Assembly: GCF_026898115.1 (NCBI RefSeq)
Contig: NZ_CP114036.1
Span: forward strand, 7,310,001 to 7,374,000
Source of the DNA: Streptomyces sp. S465
GTDB taxonomy: Bacteria > Actinomycetota > Actinomycetes > Streptomycetales > Streptomycetaceae
Direction: 5' to 3'
DNA length: 64,000 bases
In this document: in pieces, positions 51,776-60,953 of the stretch
Layout of the letters: every line of letters begins with the position of its first letter
Numbering within the stretch: position 1 is the stretch's first letter
Notes under the pieces: generated by a model
What the model saw: the letters and a program-made list of their open reading frames with translations, nothing else
Database searches by the model: none
Told to the model about the DNA's origin: nothing
Translations under genes and position numbers: made by a program

Positions 51776-53740
51776 TCAGCTGTGGGAGGACCGTACGCGG
51801 TCCAGGGGGAGGCGGACCAGGGCGTCCGGGCGGGAGCCGTCGAGCGGGGCGTTGAACTCGCGGACCCGGCGCAGTTCGGTGTCGGTCAGCGCGCGGGCGT
51901 AGAGGCGGAACTCGTCCAGGTCGCCGGTCATCCGGGAGCGGCTGTCCACGGCCTGGCCGAGGTGGAGGCCGAAGGGCGCGGTGCGGCTCACGGTGCCCGG
52001 GGCGTCGGGGGCGGTGGCCGGGGCGCCGCCGTCCACAGCGAGGGAGAGCCGTCCGCCGCCGCGGATCAGGGCGAGGTGGTGCCACTGCCCGTCGTTGTAC
52101 GCGGTGCCGGTGGCGACCGAGGCGCTGGTGAAGTTCGCGAAGCCGTTGACCGTGGTGATCAGCGCCCGGATCCGGTGGCTCCCGGGCTCACCGCGCAGCC
52201 AGACCTGCGGCTGTTTGGTGCCGATGCCGCCCATCCAGAGGAACGGATGCTGCCCGGAGGCGGCGGAGTAGCGGAACCACAGGCTCACGGTGAAGTCGCG
52301 GGTGCCGAGCGGCAGGGCGGTGCGGTACGGGACGCGTACGGCGTCGTCCGTGCCGTCGAAGGACAGCGCGCCGCCGAACCGGCCGTCGTCGCGCACCGCC
52401 GCACCGCCGAGCACGGTCGCGGACCGGGCGCCGGACGCGCGGTCGTCGGTGGTGGGGGCGGGCGCCTGCCGGGGGCCGAGCCAGTCCTCGGTGAAGCGGG
52501 CGAAGCGGATCTCGTCCCGGGCGTCCACCGCACCGCCCTCGTACAGCAGCCCCACCGTGTCCCGCGAGATCGCGACCATGTCGGAGTAGCCGGACCAGTC
52601 GGTGGTGACCACCGTGCCGCGATCGACACCGTCCCAGGTGCGGCCCTCGTCCCAGGAGGAGCGGATCATCATGGTGCGGCGCCGGTCGGGATCGGCGGGG
52701 GCGGAGAAGAGCAGCCGGCCGGGACCGTCGCGGCCGGGGTCGCGCAGCCGCAGGATCGACCCCTGCACCTGGGGAGTGGGCAGATCGGGGATGGTGCGGA
52801 AGGGCGCGGTGAAGCTCTCGCCGCCGTCGCGGCTGATGGCGTAGTCGCGGTGGCCGAGGTCGGTGCCGTCCTGCTCCCGCCCGCTGACGTAGATCGCTCC
52901 GTCGGCCCGCTCCACCAGCGTCATCTCGGACGGCTTCTGGCGGAACGTACCGTCGTCCGCGAGCGGGAAGGTGTCCACCGCGCCGATGCGCCAGCTGTCG
53001 CCGCCGTCGTCGCTGTAGGCGAGCGCGGCGTGGTTGTCGGTGATCCGGCCGCCGCCGTAGCTCTCGGTGTTGAGGGTGAAGACCAGCCGGCCCTTGTGCC
53101 GGCCGCGCTGGAGCTGGATGCCGTGGACGGGGCCGGTGGCGTACCAGGAGTTCCACTGGGGCGGCAGCAGCGAGGGGCTCAGATCGCGCGGGGCCGACCA
53201 GGTGGCGCCGTTGTCGTCGCTGTACTGGAGATGCGGGGTGCGGTCACAGGGGACGTCGCAGCTCTGGGAGTCGTCGCGGCCGGTGTTGTAGGTGCTGGCG
53301 AGCACGATGCGGCCGGTGCGGGTGTCCACGATGGGCGCGGGGTTGCCATGGGTGTCACCGTCGCCCTCGTTGATCACCTGGAGCGGGCCCCAGGTGCGGC
53401 CGCCGTCGGTGGAGCGCTTGAGGACCAGATCGATGTCCCCGGCGTCACCGCAGTTGTCGACCCGGCCCTCGGCGAAGGCGAGCAGGGTGCCGTCCTTCGC
53501 TTCAACGACCGCGGGGATACGGAAGCAGGAGTACCCCTGCTCCTGGGCGGACTTGAAGAGGACCTGCTGGTCGAAGCCGGAAGCGGGGGCGGAGGCGGTA
53601 CGGGCCGCGGACACGGATTCCTCCGCGTTCGCGGCCCGGACCGGAAGTGGAATCAGGGCCAGCGCCGCGGCGGTGAGGAGCACACCGGCGCGGCGGCGCC
53701 AGGGTCTGGTACGGGGACGTGTGCGGAGAACTGACGCCAT
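51776..53740 (-). CDS. Secreted exo-alpha-sialidase with C-terminal LamG-like domain
   Basis: This 654-residue secreted enzyme has a signal peptide with Arg-rich start (RPRTRPWRRRAGVLL, cleavage near RAANAEE). A six-bladed sialidase propeller carries the FRIP motif (CFRIPAVV) and Asp boxes STDGGRTW, SDDNGATW, SDDGGDSW and SRDGGESF. The nucleophile-region Tyr/Glu pair includes NSWYATGPVHG. From about residue 460 a concanavalin-like domain (GGALSFDGTDDAVRVPY, DGQWHHLALIR) probably binds glycan. Streptomyces sialidases release sialic acid or related sugars. ATG at 53740 has AAGGGCAGG upstream; GTG 53746 is an alternative. Confidence 0.93.
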   Translation of the reverse strand: MASVLRTRPRTRPWRRRAGVLLTAAALALIPLPVRAANAEESVSAARTASAPASGFDQQVLFKSAQEQGYSCFRIPAVVEAKDGTLLAFAEGRVDNCGDAGDIDLVLKRSTDGGRTWGPLQVINEGDGDTHGNPAPIVDTRTGRIVLASTYNTGRDDSQSCDVPCDRTPHLQYSDDNGATWSAPRDLSPSLLPPQWNSWYATGPVHGIQLQRGRHKGRLVFTLNTESYGGGRITDNHAALAYSDDGGDSWRIGAVDTFPLADDGTFRQKPSEMTLVERADGAIYVSGREQDGTDLGHRDYAISRDGGESFTAPFRTIPDLPTPQVQGSILRLRDPGRDGPGRLLFSAPADPDRRRTMMIRSSWDEGRTWDGVDRGTVVTTDWSGYSDMVAISRDTVGLLYEGGAVDARDEIRFARFTEDWLGPRQAPAPTTDDRASGARSATVLGGAAVRDDGRFGGALSFDGTDDAVRVPYRTALPLGTRDFTVSLWFRYSAASGQHPFLWMGGIGTKQPQVWLRGEPGSHRIRALITTVNGFANFTSASVATGTAYNDGQWHHLALIRGGGRLSLAVDGGAPATAPDAPGTVSRTAPFGLHLGQAVDSRSRMTGDLDEFRLYARALTDTELRRVREFNAPLDGSRPDALVRLPLDRVRSSHS

Positions 53741-53810
53741 GGTCACGGACCTGCCCTTCGGACCGCCCCTTGGGGGCATCTGGCCATCACACCTGGACAT
53801 CACGACATCA

Positions 53811-53825
53811 AGACATCCCATGTCT
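53811..53825. promoter_or_regulatory. Palindrome upstream of the sialidase gene
   Basis: The perfect 15-bp inverted repeat AGACATCCCATGTCT lies 71 bp before the sialidase start, with further GACATC pieces at about 53794-53809. The position fits a repressor operator. The remaining interval to 54082 (about 340 bp in all between the two genes) has only a short GAACCCGACCAC duplication (near 53964-53990), and no gene is seen. Confidence 0.5.
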
Positions 53826-54082
53826 CGCGCATGGCTGCGGCAGAAGTGTCTCGTCCGGGGGCATCCCGGGACAAGAACCGTGCGTCATCTCTGTGTGACG
53901 CAGCGGAAGTTGGGTCGCGGGTCGGCGGGTGCGCCGCCGGGTCGGCCCATGGCCGTCAGCCGAACCCGACCACGGGGGCTGAACCCGACCACAGGCTGAG
54001 CCCCGCCGTGGGGCTGTCCCCACCTGAACGCGGGGGCCTGCCGCATGGCCGGGGCGCTGCCGCGCCTGGAGGCTGGTGAGGC

Positions 54083-55357
54083 ATGAACGCATCCACGAAA
54101 CGCCCTCGCTTACGGTTTGCCACGGCCGCCGCCGTGGCCGCCGCCCTCGTCGGCGGAGCGGCCGCCGTCCCGGCCGCCGCCACCGGAGCGCCCGCCACCG
54201 CTTCCGGAGCGCCCGCCACCGCCGCGTCCGCAGGCTCGTCCGCCGGCCACCGGCTCACCGAGGACGCGCTGCGCCGCGAGGTGGAACGGACCCTGAAGGA
54301 CGCCGGTTTCATCGGCATCACGGTGGAGGTGCGCGACGGCCACCGCCGGATCCACGCGCGTGCGGGCGAGGCCGAGCTGAACTCGGGCCGTCCCATGCCG
54401 TACGGGGCGCACTACCGGGCCGCGAGCGTCACCAAGTCCTTCGTGGCCACGGTCGTCCTCCAGCTGGTCGCCGAGGGACGGCTGTCGCTGAGCGATCCGG
54501 TGGACCGGTGGCTGCCGGGCGTGGTGAGCGGCAACGGCAACGACGGCCGCCGGATCACCGTACGGAATCTGCTCCAGCACACCAGCGGCATCCACAACTA
54601 CTCCTACAGCGACGACACCGGCGACTCGGCGGAGGACTTCGAGCGGACCCGGTTCGACCATGTCTCCCCGGAGCAGGTGGTGGCCGGGGCGGTGAAGCAC
54701 CGGCCCGACTTCCCGCCCGCTTCCGCCGACGACCCCGAGCCCGACTGGAACTACTCCAACCCCGGCTATGTGCTCGCCGGGATGATCATCCAGAAGGTCA
54801 CCGGGCACACGTGGCCGCAGGAGGTCCGCGACCGCATCATCCGCCCGCTGGGCCTGACCGGCACCTACGAGCCCGGGGACGATCCGCGGCTGAAGGCCCC
54901 GTACGCGCATACGTACCAGCGCTTCCCCGGCTCCGGCACCTGGACGGACACCACGCTCCGCAATGTCTCCTGGGGTGGTGCGGCCGGTTCGCTCATCAGC
55001 ACCGACCGCGATCTGGACCGGTTCTTCACCGCGCTGCTGAGCGGCCGTCTGCTGCCCCCGGCGCAGCTCGCCGAGATGCGCCGCACGGTCCCCGTCGCGG
55101 AGGACTTCGAGGTGGCGTTCCCTCACCTCCAGTACGGGCTCGGGATGATGCGGCAGCCGCTCAGCTGCGGCGGCTACCGCTGGGGCCACGGCGGCGACCT
55201 CGAAGGGGCCACGGTGCGCACCGGCTTCACCGAGGGCGGGCGGCGCTCGGTGACCATCAGCAGCAGCGGCAAGACCGCCGACGACGAGCAGGTGCTCAGG
55301 GCCGAAGGCGCCCTCCAGGGCCTCATCGACCGCGTGCTGTGCGGCGGCGCGCGATGA
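54083..55357 (+). CDS. Secreted serine hydrolase (beta-lactamase class C/D-Ala-D-Ala carboxypeptidase family), copy 1
   Basis: This 424-residue secreted penicillin-recognising hydrolase has a signal peptide (about residues 1-33), S115-x-x-K118 in ASVTKSF, NYSNPGY as the Tyr-x-Asn motif and a C-terminal HGGDLEG triad. Class C-type members cleave D-Ala-D-Ala peptides, beta-lactams or small esters. GGAGGCTGGTGAGG precedes ATG at 54083. Its stop overlaps the second copy's ATG, and the two are tandem paralogues with near-identical central DNA. Confidence 0.92.
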   Translation: MNASTKRPRLRFATAAAVAAALVGGAAAVPAAATGAPATASGAPATAASAGSSAGHRLTEDALRREVERTLKDAGFIGITVEVRDGHRRIHARAGEAELNSGRPMPYGAHYRAASVTKSFVATVVLQLVAEGRLSLSDPVDRWLPGVVSGNGNDGRRITVRNLLQHTSGIHNYSYSDDTGDSAEDFERTRFDHVSPEQVVAGAVKHRPDFPPASADDPEPDWNYSNPGYVLAGMIIQKVTGHTWPQEVRDRIIRPLGLTGTYEPGDDPRLKAPYAHTYQRFPGSGTWTDTTLRNVSWGGAAGSLISTDRDLDRFFTALLSGRLLPPAQLAEMRRTVPVAEDFEVAFPHLQYGLGMMRQPLSCGGYRWGHGGDLEGATVRTGFTEGGRRSVTISSSGKTADDEQVLRAEGALQGLIDRVLCGGAR

Positions 55358-56544
55358 TCCGGCGGGCGACCGCGGCCACCGCGGCCGCCCCCGCCCGCGC
55401 GGCCACCGCCGTCTGCCTGGCCGTCGCCGCGCTGGTGGCGGCCGCGCCGCCGCCGTCGCACACCGCACGGCTCGCCCAGGACGCCGAGGCGGTCCACCGG
55501 GCCGGGGCGGTCGGGGTGGCGGCCGTCCTGGACACCCCGTCCGGCACGGCCACCGCCCACAGCGGCGCGGCCGACACCCGCACCGGGCGCCCCATGCGGC
55601 CCGATGACCACTACCGGGCGGGCAGCACGCTGAAGACCTTCGTCGCCACCGTCGTTCTCCAGCTCGTGGGCGAGGGGCGGCTGTCGCTGGGCGATCCGGT
55701 GGACCGGTGGCTGCCGGGCGTGGTGAGCGGCCACGGCAACGACGGCCGCCGGATCACCGTACGGATGCTGCTCCAGCACACCAGCGGGGTGCCCAACGTC
55801 ACCCGGCTCCCCGAGCTGCTCCCCGCCCTGTACTCGGCGGACGGCTACTACCGGAACCGGTTCCGGCACTACACGGCCGAGGAACTGGTCGCCGCCGCGG
55901 TGCGGCAGGCCCCGGACTTCGAGCCGGGCACCGGCTACCGCTACTCCAACACCGGCTATGTCCTCGCCGGAATGATCATCGAGAAGGTCACCGGGCGCGG
56001 CTGGCGCGCGGAGGTGCGCGACCGGCTCATCCGCCCGCTGGGGCTCACCGGCACCTCCCTGCCGGGCGACGCCCCGGTGCTTCCCGCTCCTTACGCCCGC
56101 GGCTACCACACCTACGCGGAGGGCGGCGGGGGCCCGGTCGACACCACGCTGTTCAACGGCACGGCGGCGGACGCCGCGGGCGACCTGGTCACCACCCCAC
56201 GCGACGTCAACCGCCTGTTCACCGCGCTCCTCACCGGACGGCTGCTGCGTCCCGCCGAACTGGACGAGATGCGGCGCACCGTGCCGATGCCCGAAGAGCC
56301 GGGGCGCCGCGTGGGCCTGGGCCTGGAGACCACCCCGCTGAGCTGCGGTGGCTTCTACTGGCACCACGGGGGCAACGCCCTGGGCTACAGCAGTGAGAAC
56401 GGCATCACCACGGATGGCCGCCGGGCCGTGACCGTCGCGACGAACAGCTTCGACGAGGCGGACGAGGGACGGCAGGACGCCGCGGACCAGGCGGTGAAGG
56501 AGCTGATCGACCACGCGCTGTGCGGGCGCTCGGCGGCGCCATGA
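55354..56544 (+). CDS. Secreted serine hydrolase (class C family), copy 2
   Basis: This 396-residue paralogue of the preceding protein has a signal peptide (about 1-32), the S-x-x-K motif in AGSTLKTFV, RYSNTGY and HHGGNALG. Its identity with copy 1 is highest in the block LSLxDPVDRWLPGVVSGxGNDGRRIT, including synonymous sites. The ATG overlaps copy 1's stop (ATGA). A secreted pair with different N-terminal and substrate-loop sequences may have diverged specificities. Confidence 0.92.
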   Translation: MIRRATAATAAAPARAATAVCLAVAALVAAAPPPSHTARLAQDAEAVHRAGAVGVAAVLDTPSGTATAHSGAADTRTGRPMRPDDHYRAGSTLKTFVATVVLQLVGEGRLSLGDPVDRWLPGVVSGHGNDGRRITVRMLLQHTSGVPNVTRLPELLPALYSADGYYRNRFRHYTAEELVAAAVRQAPDFEPGTGYRYSNTGYVLAGMIIEKVTGRGWRAEVRDRLIRPLGLTGTSLPGDAPVLPAPYARGYHTYAEGGGGPVDTTLFNGTAADAAGDLVTTPRDVNRLFTALLTGRLLRPAELDEMRRTVPMPEEPGRRVGLGLETTPLSCGGFYWHHGGNALGYSSENGITTDGRRAVTVATNSFDEADEGRQDAADQAVKELIDHALCGRSAAP

Positions 56545-56596
56545 GCTCCGACACCTGGGCACGGTCATGACGGCGGGCCGGGGCCAGTCGGCCTGC

Positions 56597-56702
56597 GGTG
56601 GGGCTCAGTCCCGTGGCGGGGCCCAGGGCCGGGTCCAGTCCCACGGCGGGGTCCAGCCGCACGGCGGGGCTCAGCCCCACGGCCGGGTCCAGTTCCGTCG
56701 CC
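56597..56702. repeat. Degenerate 18-bp repeat region
   Basis: Units like CGGGGTCCAGCCGCACGG recur with substitutions every 18 bp or so. They lie between the second serine hydrolase and the convergent fdhD gene. This is a small version of the minisatellites seen at other convergent junctions. Confidence 0.6.
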
Positions 56703-56816
56703 GGGCGCTGGTCGGCCGGTGCAGGGCGGAGCTATGGCGCCCGGTAGGGGCCGGCCGGCGCAGGGGGCGCTCCTCGCCGGCCGGCCCGCCAACCCGTGCA
56801 GCGGGCCGACCGCTCC

Positions 56817-57692
56817 TCAGGCCCCGCCGACCGCTGTCCGCAGGGCGAGCCGGTGCTCACCCGCGTACACGTTCATCGAGGTGCCGCGGAGGAAGCCGAC
56901 CAGGGTCAGCCCCGTCTCCGCCGCCAGGTCCACCGCCAGCGAGGACGGCGCGGACACCGCCGCCAGCACCGGGATCCCCGCCATCACCGCCTTCTGCGCC
57001 AGCTCGAAGGAGGCGCGCCCGGAGACCATCAGCACCGAGCCCGACAGCGGCAGCAGACCCTGCTGGAGCGCCCGTCCCACCAGCTTGTCCACCGCGTTGT
57101 GCCGGCCCACGTCCTCCCGCAGGTCCAGCAGCTCACCGTCCGGGGTGAACAGCCCGGCCGCGTGCAGCCCGCCGGTCCGGTCGAAGACGCGCTGCGCCGC
57201 GCGGAGCCGGTCCGGGAGCGCGGAGAGCGTCTCCGGCTCGACCCGCACCGCAGAGCCGTCAGAGCCGTCAGAGACTTCGCGGTCGTCCCCGAGCGGCCAG
57301 CGCGCGGTCGTCCGCACCGCGTCCAGGCTGGCCTTGCCGCACAGCCCGCAGGACGACGTTGTATAGACGTTGCGCTCGAGGGTGATGTCCGGGACGGGCA
57401 CGCCCTGGGCGAGCTTCACGTCCACCACGTTGTAGGTGTTGGAACCGTCCTCGGTCGCGCCCGCGCAGTAGACGATGTTCGCCAGTTCCTCCGCGCGCCC
57501 GAGGACGCCCTCGCTCACCAGGAACCCGGCGGCGAGGGCGAAGTCGTCGCCCGGTGTGCGCATGGTGATCGCCAGCGGTTTGCCGTTCAGCCGGATCTCC
57601 AGCGGCTCCTCCGCCACGAGGGTGTCCGGCCGGGTGCTGACCGCCCCGTCCCGGATGCGGATGACGCGGCGTCGCTCGGTGACCCGTCCCAT
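56817..57692 (-). CDS. fdhD: Formate dehydrogenase accessory sulfurtransferase FdhD
   Basis: This 291-residue sulfurtransferase has the conserved CGLCG motif in TSSCGLCGKAS (Cys that carries sulfur), TMRTPGDDFALAAGFL and REDVGRHNAVDKLVG. FdhD transfers sulfur from IscS to the molybdenum cofactor of formate dehydrogenase. It is the last gene of the operon, 5 bp after the Fe-S subunit gene. The start is placed at 57692, where family alignment begins (MGRVTERRRV). Confidence 0.95.
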   Translation of the reverse strand: MGRVTERRRVIRIRDGAVSTRPDTLVAEEPLEIRLNGKPLAITMRTPGDDFALAAGFLVSEGVLGRAEELANIVYCAGATEDGSNTYNVVDVKLAQGVPVPDITLERNVYTTSSCGLCGKASLDAVRTTARWPLGDDREVSDGSDGSAVRVEPETLSALPDRLRAAQRVFDRTGGLHAAGLFTPDGELLDLREDVGRHNAVDKLVGRALQQGLLPLSGSVLMVSGRASFELAQKAVMAGIPVLAAVSAPSSLAVDLAAETGLTLVGFLRGTSMNVYAGEHRLALRTAVGGA

Positions 57693-57697
57693 GTCGA

Positions 57698-58570
57698 TCA
57701 GTCCTGGTTCTGTGCGTGGTTCTGTACGTGTTGGTAGCCGAAGCGACCCTTGATGCACAGGTTCCCGTGCGTCACGGGATTATCGTGCGGCGAGGTGACC
57801 TTCACGATCTCATTGTCCTGCACATGGAGAGTGAGATTGCAGCCCACACCACAGTAGGCGCACACCGTCGTGGTCTCCGTCTGCGCCGACTCGTCCCAGG
57901 TCCCGGCCGCCCGCATGTCGAACTCGGTCTTGAAGCTCAGAGCGCCCGTCGGGCACACCTCGATGCAGTTGCCGCAGTAGACACAGGCCGAGTCGGTGAG
58001 GGGCGCGTCGTGCTCGGTGGAGATACGGGCGTCGAAACCGCGGCCCGCGACCGCGATCGCGAAGGTGTTCTGCCACTGCTCGCCGCAGGCGTCCACGCAT
58101 TTGTAGCAGAGCACGCATTTGCTGTAATCGCGGACGTACAGGTCGTTGTCCACCTTCGGCTCCTCGGCCACCCGGGCCGCCTCGGCGCCGAACCGGTCCG
58201 GCTCGGCCCCGTACTCCTCGATCCACTCGGCGGCGCGCGGGGTCGTCGACAGATCGGTGGAGGAGGCCAGCAGCTCCAGGACGACCTTACGGCTGTGCCG
58301 GGCCCGCTCGGTGTCCGTGCGCACCTCCATGCCCGGCTCCACCCGGCGGGAGCAGGCCGGGGCGAGGGTGCGGGAGCCCTCGACCTCCACCACGCACACC
58401 CGGCAGGCGTTCTTCGGGGTGAGCGTGTCGCCCTGGCACAGGGTCGGGATGTCCTTGCCCGCGGCGCGGCACGCGTCCAGCAGGGTGCTGCCCTCCGGGG
58501 CGCGGACCGGCTCGCCGTCCAGGGTGAGGTCGACCAGACGGCGCGGGGGTCGCAGCGGTATCGCGGTCAC
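57698..58570 (-). CDS. Formate dehydrogenase iron-sulfur subunit (N-terminal Fe-S part of FdhA)
   Basis: This 290-residue electron-transfer subunit has an N-terminal [2Fe-2S] ferredoxin domain with CQGDTLTPKNACRVCVVEV, the NuoG-like domain, then two [4Fe-4S] clusters in SKCVLCYKCVDACGEQ and ACVYCGNCIEVCPTGAL. It ends in the [4Fe-4S] motif of the Mo-bis-MGD fold (VCAYCGVGCNLTLHVQ and HGNLCIKGRFGYQHV). That last motif is usually fused to the catalytic body; here it is on its own gene. The GTG start at 58570 overlaps the NuoEF-like stop. Confidence 0.93.
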   Translation of the reverse strand: MTAIPLRPPRRLVDLTLDGEPVRAPEGSTLLDACRAAGKDIPTLCQGDTLTPKNACRVCVVEVEGSRTLAPACSRRVEPGMEVRTDTERARHSRKVVLELLASSTDLSTTPRAAEWIEEYGAEPDRFGAEAARVAEEPKVDNDLYVRDYSKCVLCYKCVDACGEQWQNTFAIAVAGRGFDARISTEHDAPLTDSACVYCGNCIEVCPTGALSFKTEFDMRAAGTWDESAQTETTTVCAYCGVGCNLTLHVQDNEIVKVTSPHDNPVTHGNLCIKGRFGYQHVQNHAQNQD

Positions 58571-60951
58571 TTGAAGGCTCCCAGACGGTCGATGGCGGAC
58601 TCCACGGCGTTCCAGGCGGTCTGGCCCAGACCGCAGATCGAGGCGTCCCGCATGGCCCGGCCGACCTCGCGCAGCAGCGCGATGTCCCCGGCCGCGGCGT
58701 CGCCCGTAAGGTCCTTGATCCGGTGCAGCGCCTCCTCCTGCCGTACGGTGCCCACCCGGCAGGGGACGCACTGGCCGCAGGACTCGTTGCGGAAGAACTC
58801 CGCGATGCGCAGCAGGACGCGGGGCAGCTCGACACTGTCGTCCAGCACCAGCACCACCCCCGAGCCGAGCGTGGCGCCCGCGGCGCGGGTGCCCTCGAAC
58901 GTGAGCGGGACGTCCAGCTCGTCGGGGCGTACGAATGCGCCCGCCGCGCCGCCGAGCAGCACCGCGCGCAGGGTCTTCGGCGGCCCCGCGAGCTCCAGCA
59001 GCGCCCGCAGCGTCGCCCCGAACGGCAGCTCGTAGACGCCGGGGCGGGCCACCGTGCCGGAGACGCAGAACAGCTTGGTGCCGGTGGAGGCGGAGGTGCC
59101 GGTGCGCGCATACCGCTGTGCGCCTTCGATCAGAATGGGCAGCACATTGACCAGCGTCTCCACGTTGTTGACCGCGGTCGGCTTGCCGAACAGCCCTTTC
59201 TCGACCGGGAACGGTGGTTTGCTGCGCGGTTCACCGCGCCGCCCCTCGATCGAATTGAAGATCGCGGTCTCCTCACCGCAGATGTACGCGCCCGCGCCGC
59301 GCCGGATCTCGATGTCGAACGCGAACCCCTGGCCCATCACGTCCTCGCCGAGGAGGCCGCGGGCGCGGGCCCGGTCGATGGCGGTGCGCAGCCGGCGCAG
59401 CGCACGCGGGTACTCGCCGCGCAGGTACAGATAGCCGCGGTGGGCCCCGGTCGCGTAGCCCGCGATGGTCATGGCCTCGACGAGGGCGTACGGGTCGCCC
59501 TCCATCAGGACCCGGTCCTTGAAGGTCCCCGGTTCGCTCTCGTCGGCGTTGCAGACCAGATAGTGCGGATGGTCGGGCTGCTGGGCGGTGGCCGCCCACT
59601 TCCGCCCGGTCGGGAACGCGGCCCCGCCCCGCCCGACCAGACCCGCCTCGGTCACCTCCCGGATCACCCCGGCGGGCCCGAGCGCGAACGCGCGCCGCAG
59701 GGCGGCGTAACCTCCGTGGGCGCGGTAGTCGTCGAGCGACCCCGGGTCCACCACCCCGACCCGACGCAGCAGCACCAGACCGTCGCGCCCGGCCTCCGGC
59801 GCCGTGAGTGCGCTCCCGGGCGCGGAACTCCCCGTCCGCGCAACGACGTTCGCGGTCTGGCCTGACACCTGGCCTGACACCTGGCCTGACACCTGGCCTG
59901 ACACCTGGCCTGACACCTGGCCTGACACCTGGCCTGACACCTGGCCTGACGCCGGGGCAGGCGCCCCGCTGGGCACGGCCGGGCCACCGCCGGCCCCCGC
60001 TCCCGAGGCGGCGGCTCCGGCCCGTGGCGCGTTGGTTTTCGTCCCCAAGGCGTTGGTCCCCGTCCGCGGCCCGGACGCGCCGTGCCGCCCCCCAGCGGGT
60101 GCGGTATCCCTGGACTGCCGCACGGCGTCCCCGCGCGGGCTGTCCGCCCCAGCATGCGGTTGGCCGGGGGCGGCCGGGGCCGGATCGGCAGCGGCCCGGT
60201 GTGCGGTCCGCTCGGTCCACGGCCCGGCCGGGGCCTGCCGCCCGTCGGCCCTGGCCTCCGGCGCGGGGGCGGGCTGGGCGGCGGAGGTGCCGGCGGCGGA
60301 GGTGTCCGCCTGTGTGGGCTGGGCGGCCGGGGTTCGTGCTTGCGGCGCGGCGGCCGCCGCTTGCGGCTCGGCCGCCGCCTCGTGCGGCGCCGTCGCGGCG
60401 TCGGCGACCGCCTCGGCGGTGGCCGGGGCGACGACCGCCGTCCGCGGGGCCTCGCCCGCGCGGATCACCAGGGCCGCCGGGGCGCGTTCGCACAGGCCCA
60501 GGCACGGGCTGGGCTGCCAGACGGCTCCGGACCCCGCCGAGCCCGCCGGGCCCAGGTCCCGTTCGAGCTCCGCGCACACGCCCGCGGAGCCCCGGGCGGC
60601 GCACGCCAGGTCCGTACAGACGTGGACGACGGTCGCCGGACGGGGTTTCACCGCGAACATCGCGTAGAAGGTCGCCACCCCGTAGCCCTCCGCCGGAGGG
60701 ACCGTCAGCCGTCGGCACAGATAGGCCAGGCCGCCCTCGCTGATCCAGCCCACCCGGTCGTTGAGGGCGTGCAGCCCCGGCAACAGCAGATCGCGCCGCT
60801 CACGCGCCTCGCGGCCGCCGCGCGCCCAGCGCAGATCGGTGTCCGTACGGTCGTCCGCGCCCTCCCAGGCGGACGCGGGCGGGCCGAGCAGCGCGTCGAC
60901 CGCCGCCCGCTCCTCGTCCGTGGGCTTGCTGTCACCGAAGCGCAGATCCAC
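58567..60951 (-). CDS. Formate dehydrogenase NAD-binding subunit, NuoE-NuoF fusion with repetitive linker
   Basis: This 794-residue protein has a thioredoxin-like [2Fe-2S] NuoE part (about residues 10-160; CTDLACAARGS and CLGLCERAP hold the cysteines). A linker of about 200 residues rich in Ala, Pro and Gly includes eight SGQ repeats. The NuoF part (about 390-794) carries GRGGAAFPTGRKW, YLVCNADESEPGTFKDR (NAD/FMN binding), GAGAYICGEETAI and the [4Fe-4S] motif ESCGQCVPCRVG. It would pass electrons from formate to NAD. GTG at 60951 has AAGGAG with a 6-nt spacer and begins 3 bp after the catalytic-subunit stop. The linker repeat is unusual. Confidence 0.93.
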   Translation of the reverse strand: MDLRFGDSKPTDEERAAVDALLGPPASAWEGADDRTDTDLRWARGGREARERRDLLLPGLHALNDRVGWISEGGLAYLCRRLTVPPAEGYGVATFYAMFAVKPRPATVVHVCTDLACAARGSAGVCAELERDLGPAGSAGSGAVWQPSPCLGLCERAPAALVIRAGEAPRTAVVAPATAEAVADAATAPHEAAAEPQAAAAAPQARTPAAQPTQADTSAAGTSAAQPAPAPEARADGRQAPAGPWTERTAHRAAADPAPAAPGQPHAGADSPRGDAVRQSRDTAPAGGRHGASGPRTGTNALGTKTNAPRAGAAASGAGAGGGPAVPSGAPAPASGQVSGQVSGQVSGQVSGQVSGQVSGQVSGQTANVVARTGSSAPGSALTAPEAGRDGLVLLRRVGVVDPGSLDDYRAHGGYAALRRAFALGPAGVIREVTEAGLVGRGGAAFPTGRKWAATAQQPDHPHYLVCNADESEPGTFKDRVLMEGDPYALVEAMTIAGYATGAHRGYLYLRGEYPRALRRLRTAIDRARARGLLGEDVMGQGFAFDIEIRRGAGAYICGEETAIFNSIEGRRGEPRSKPPFPVEKGLFGKPTAVNNVETLVNVLPILIEGAQRYARTGTSASTGTKLFCVSGTVARPGVYELPFGATLRALLELAGPPKTLRAVLLGGAAGAFVRPDELDVPLTFEGTRAAGATLGSGVVLVLDDSVELPRVLLRIAEFFRNESCGQCVPCRVGTVRQEEALHRIKDLTGDAAAGDIALLREVGRAMRDASICGLGQTAWNAVESAIDRLGAFK
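59857..59950 (-). repeat. In-frame 12-bp repeat, eight copies, in the NuoE-NuoF linker
   Basis: CTGGCCTGACAC repeats eight times with a 12-bp period on the plus strand (CTGGCCTGAC starts at 59857, 59869, 59881, 59893, 59905, 59917, 59929 and 59941). On the coding strand each copy adds V-S-G-Q to the linker. Copy number changes would not disrupt the reading frame. Confidence 0.92.
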
Positions 60952-60953
60952 GA

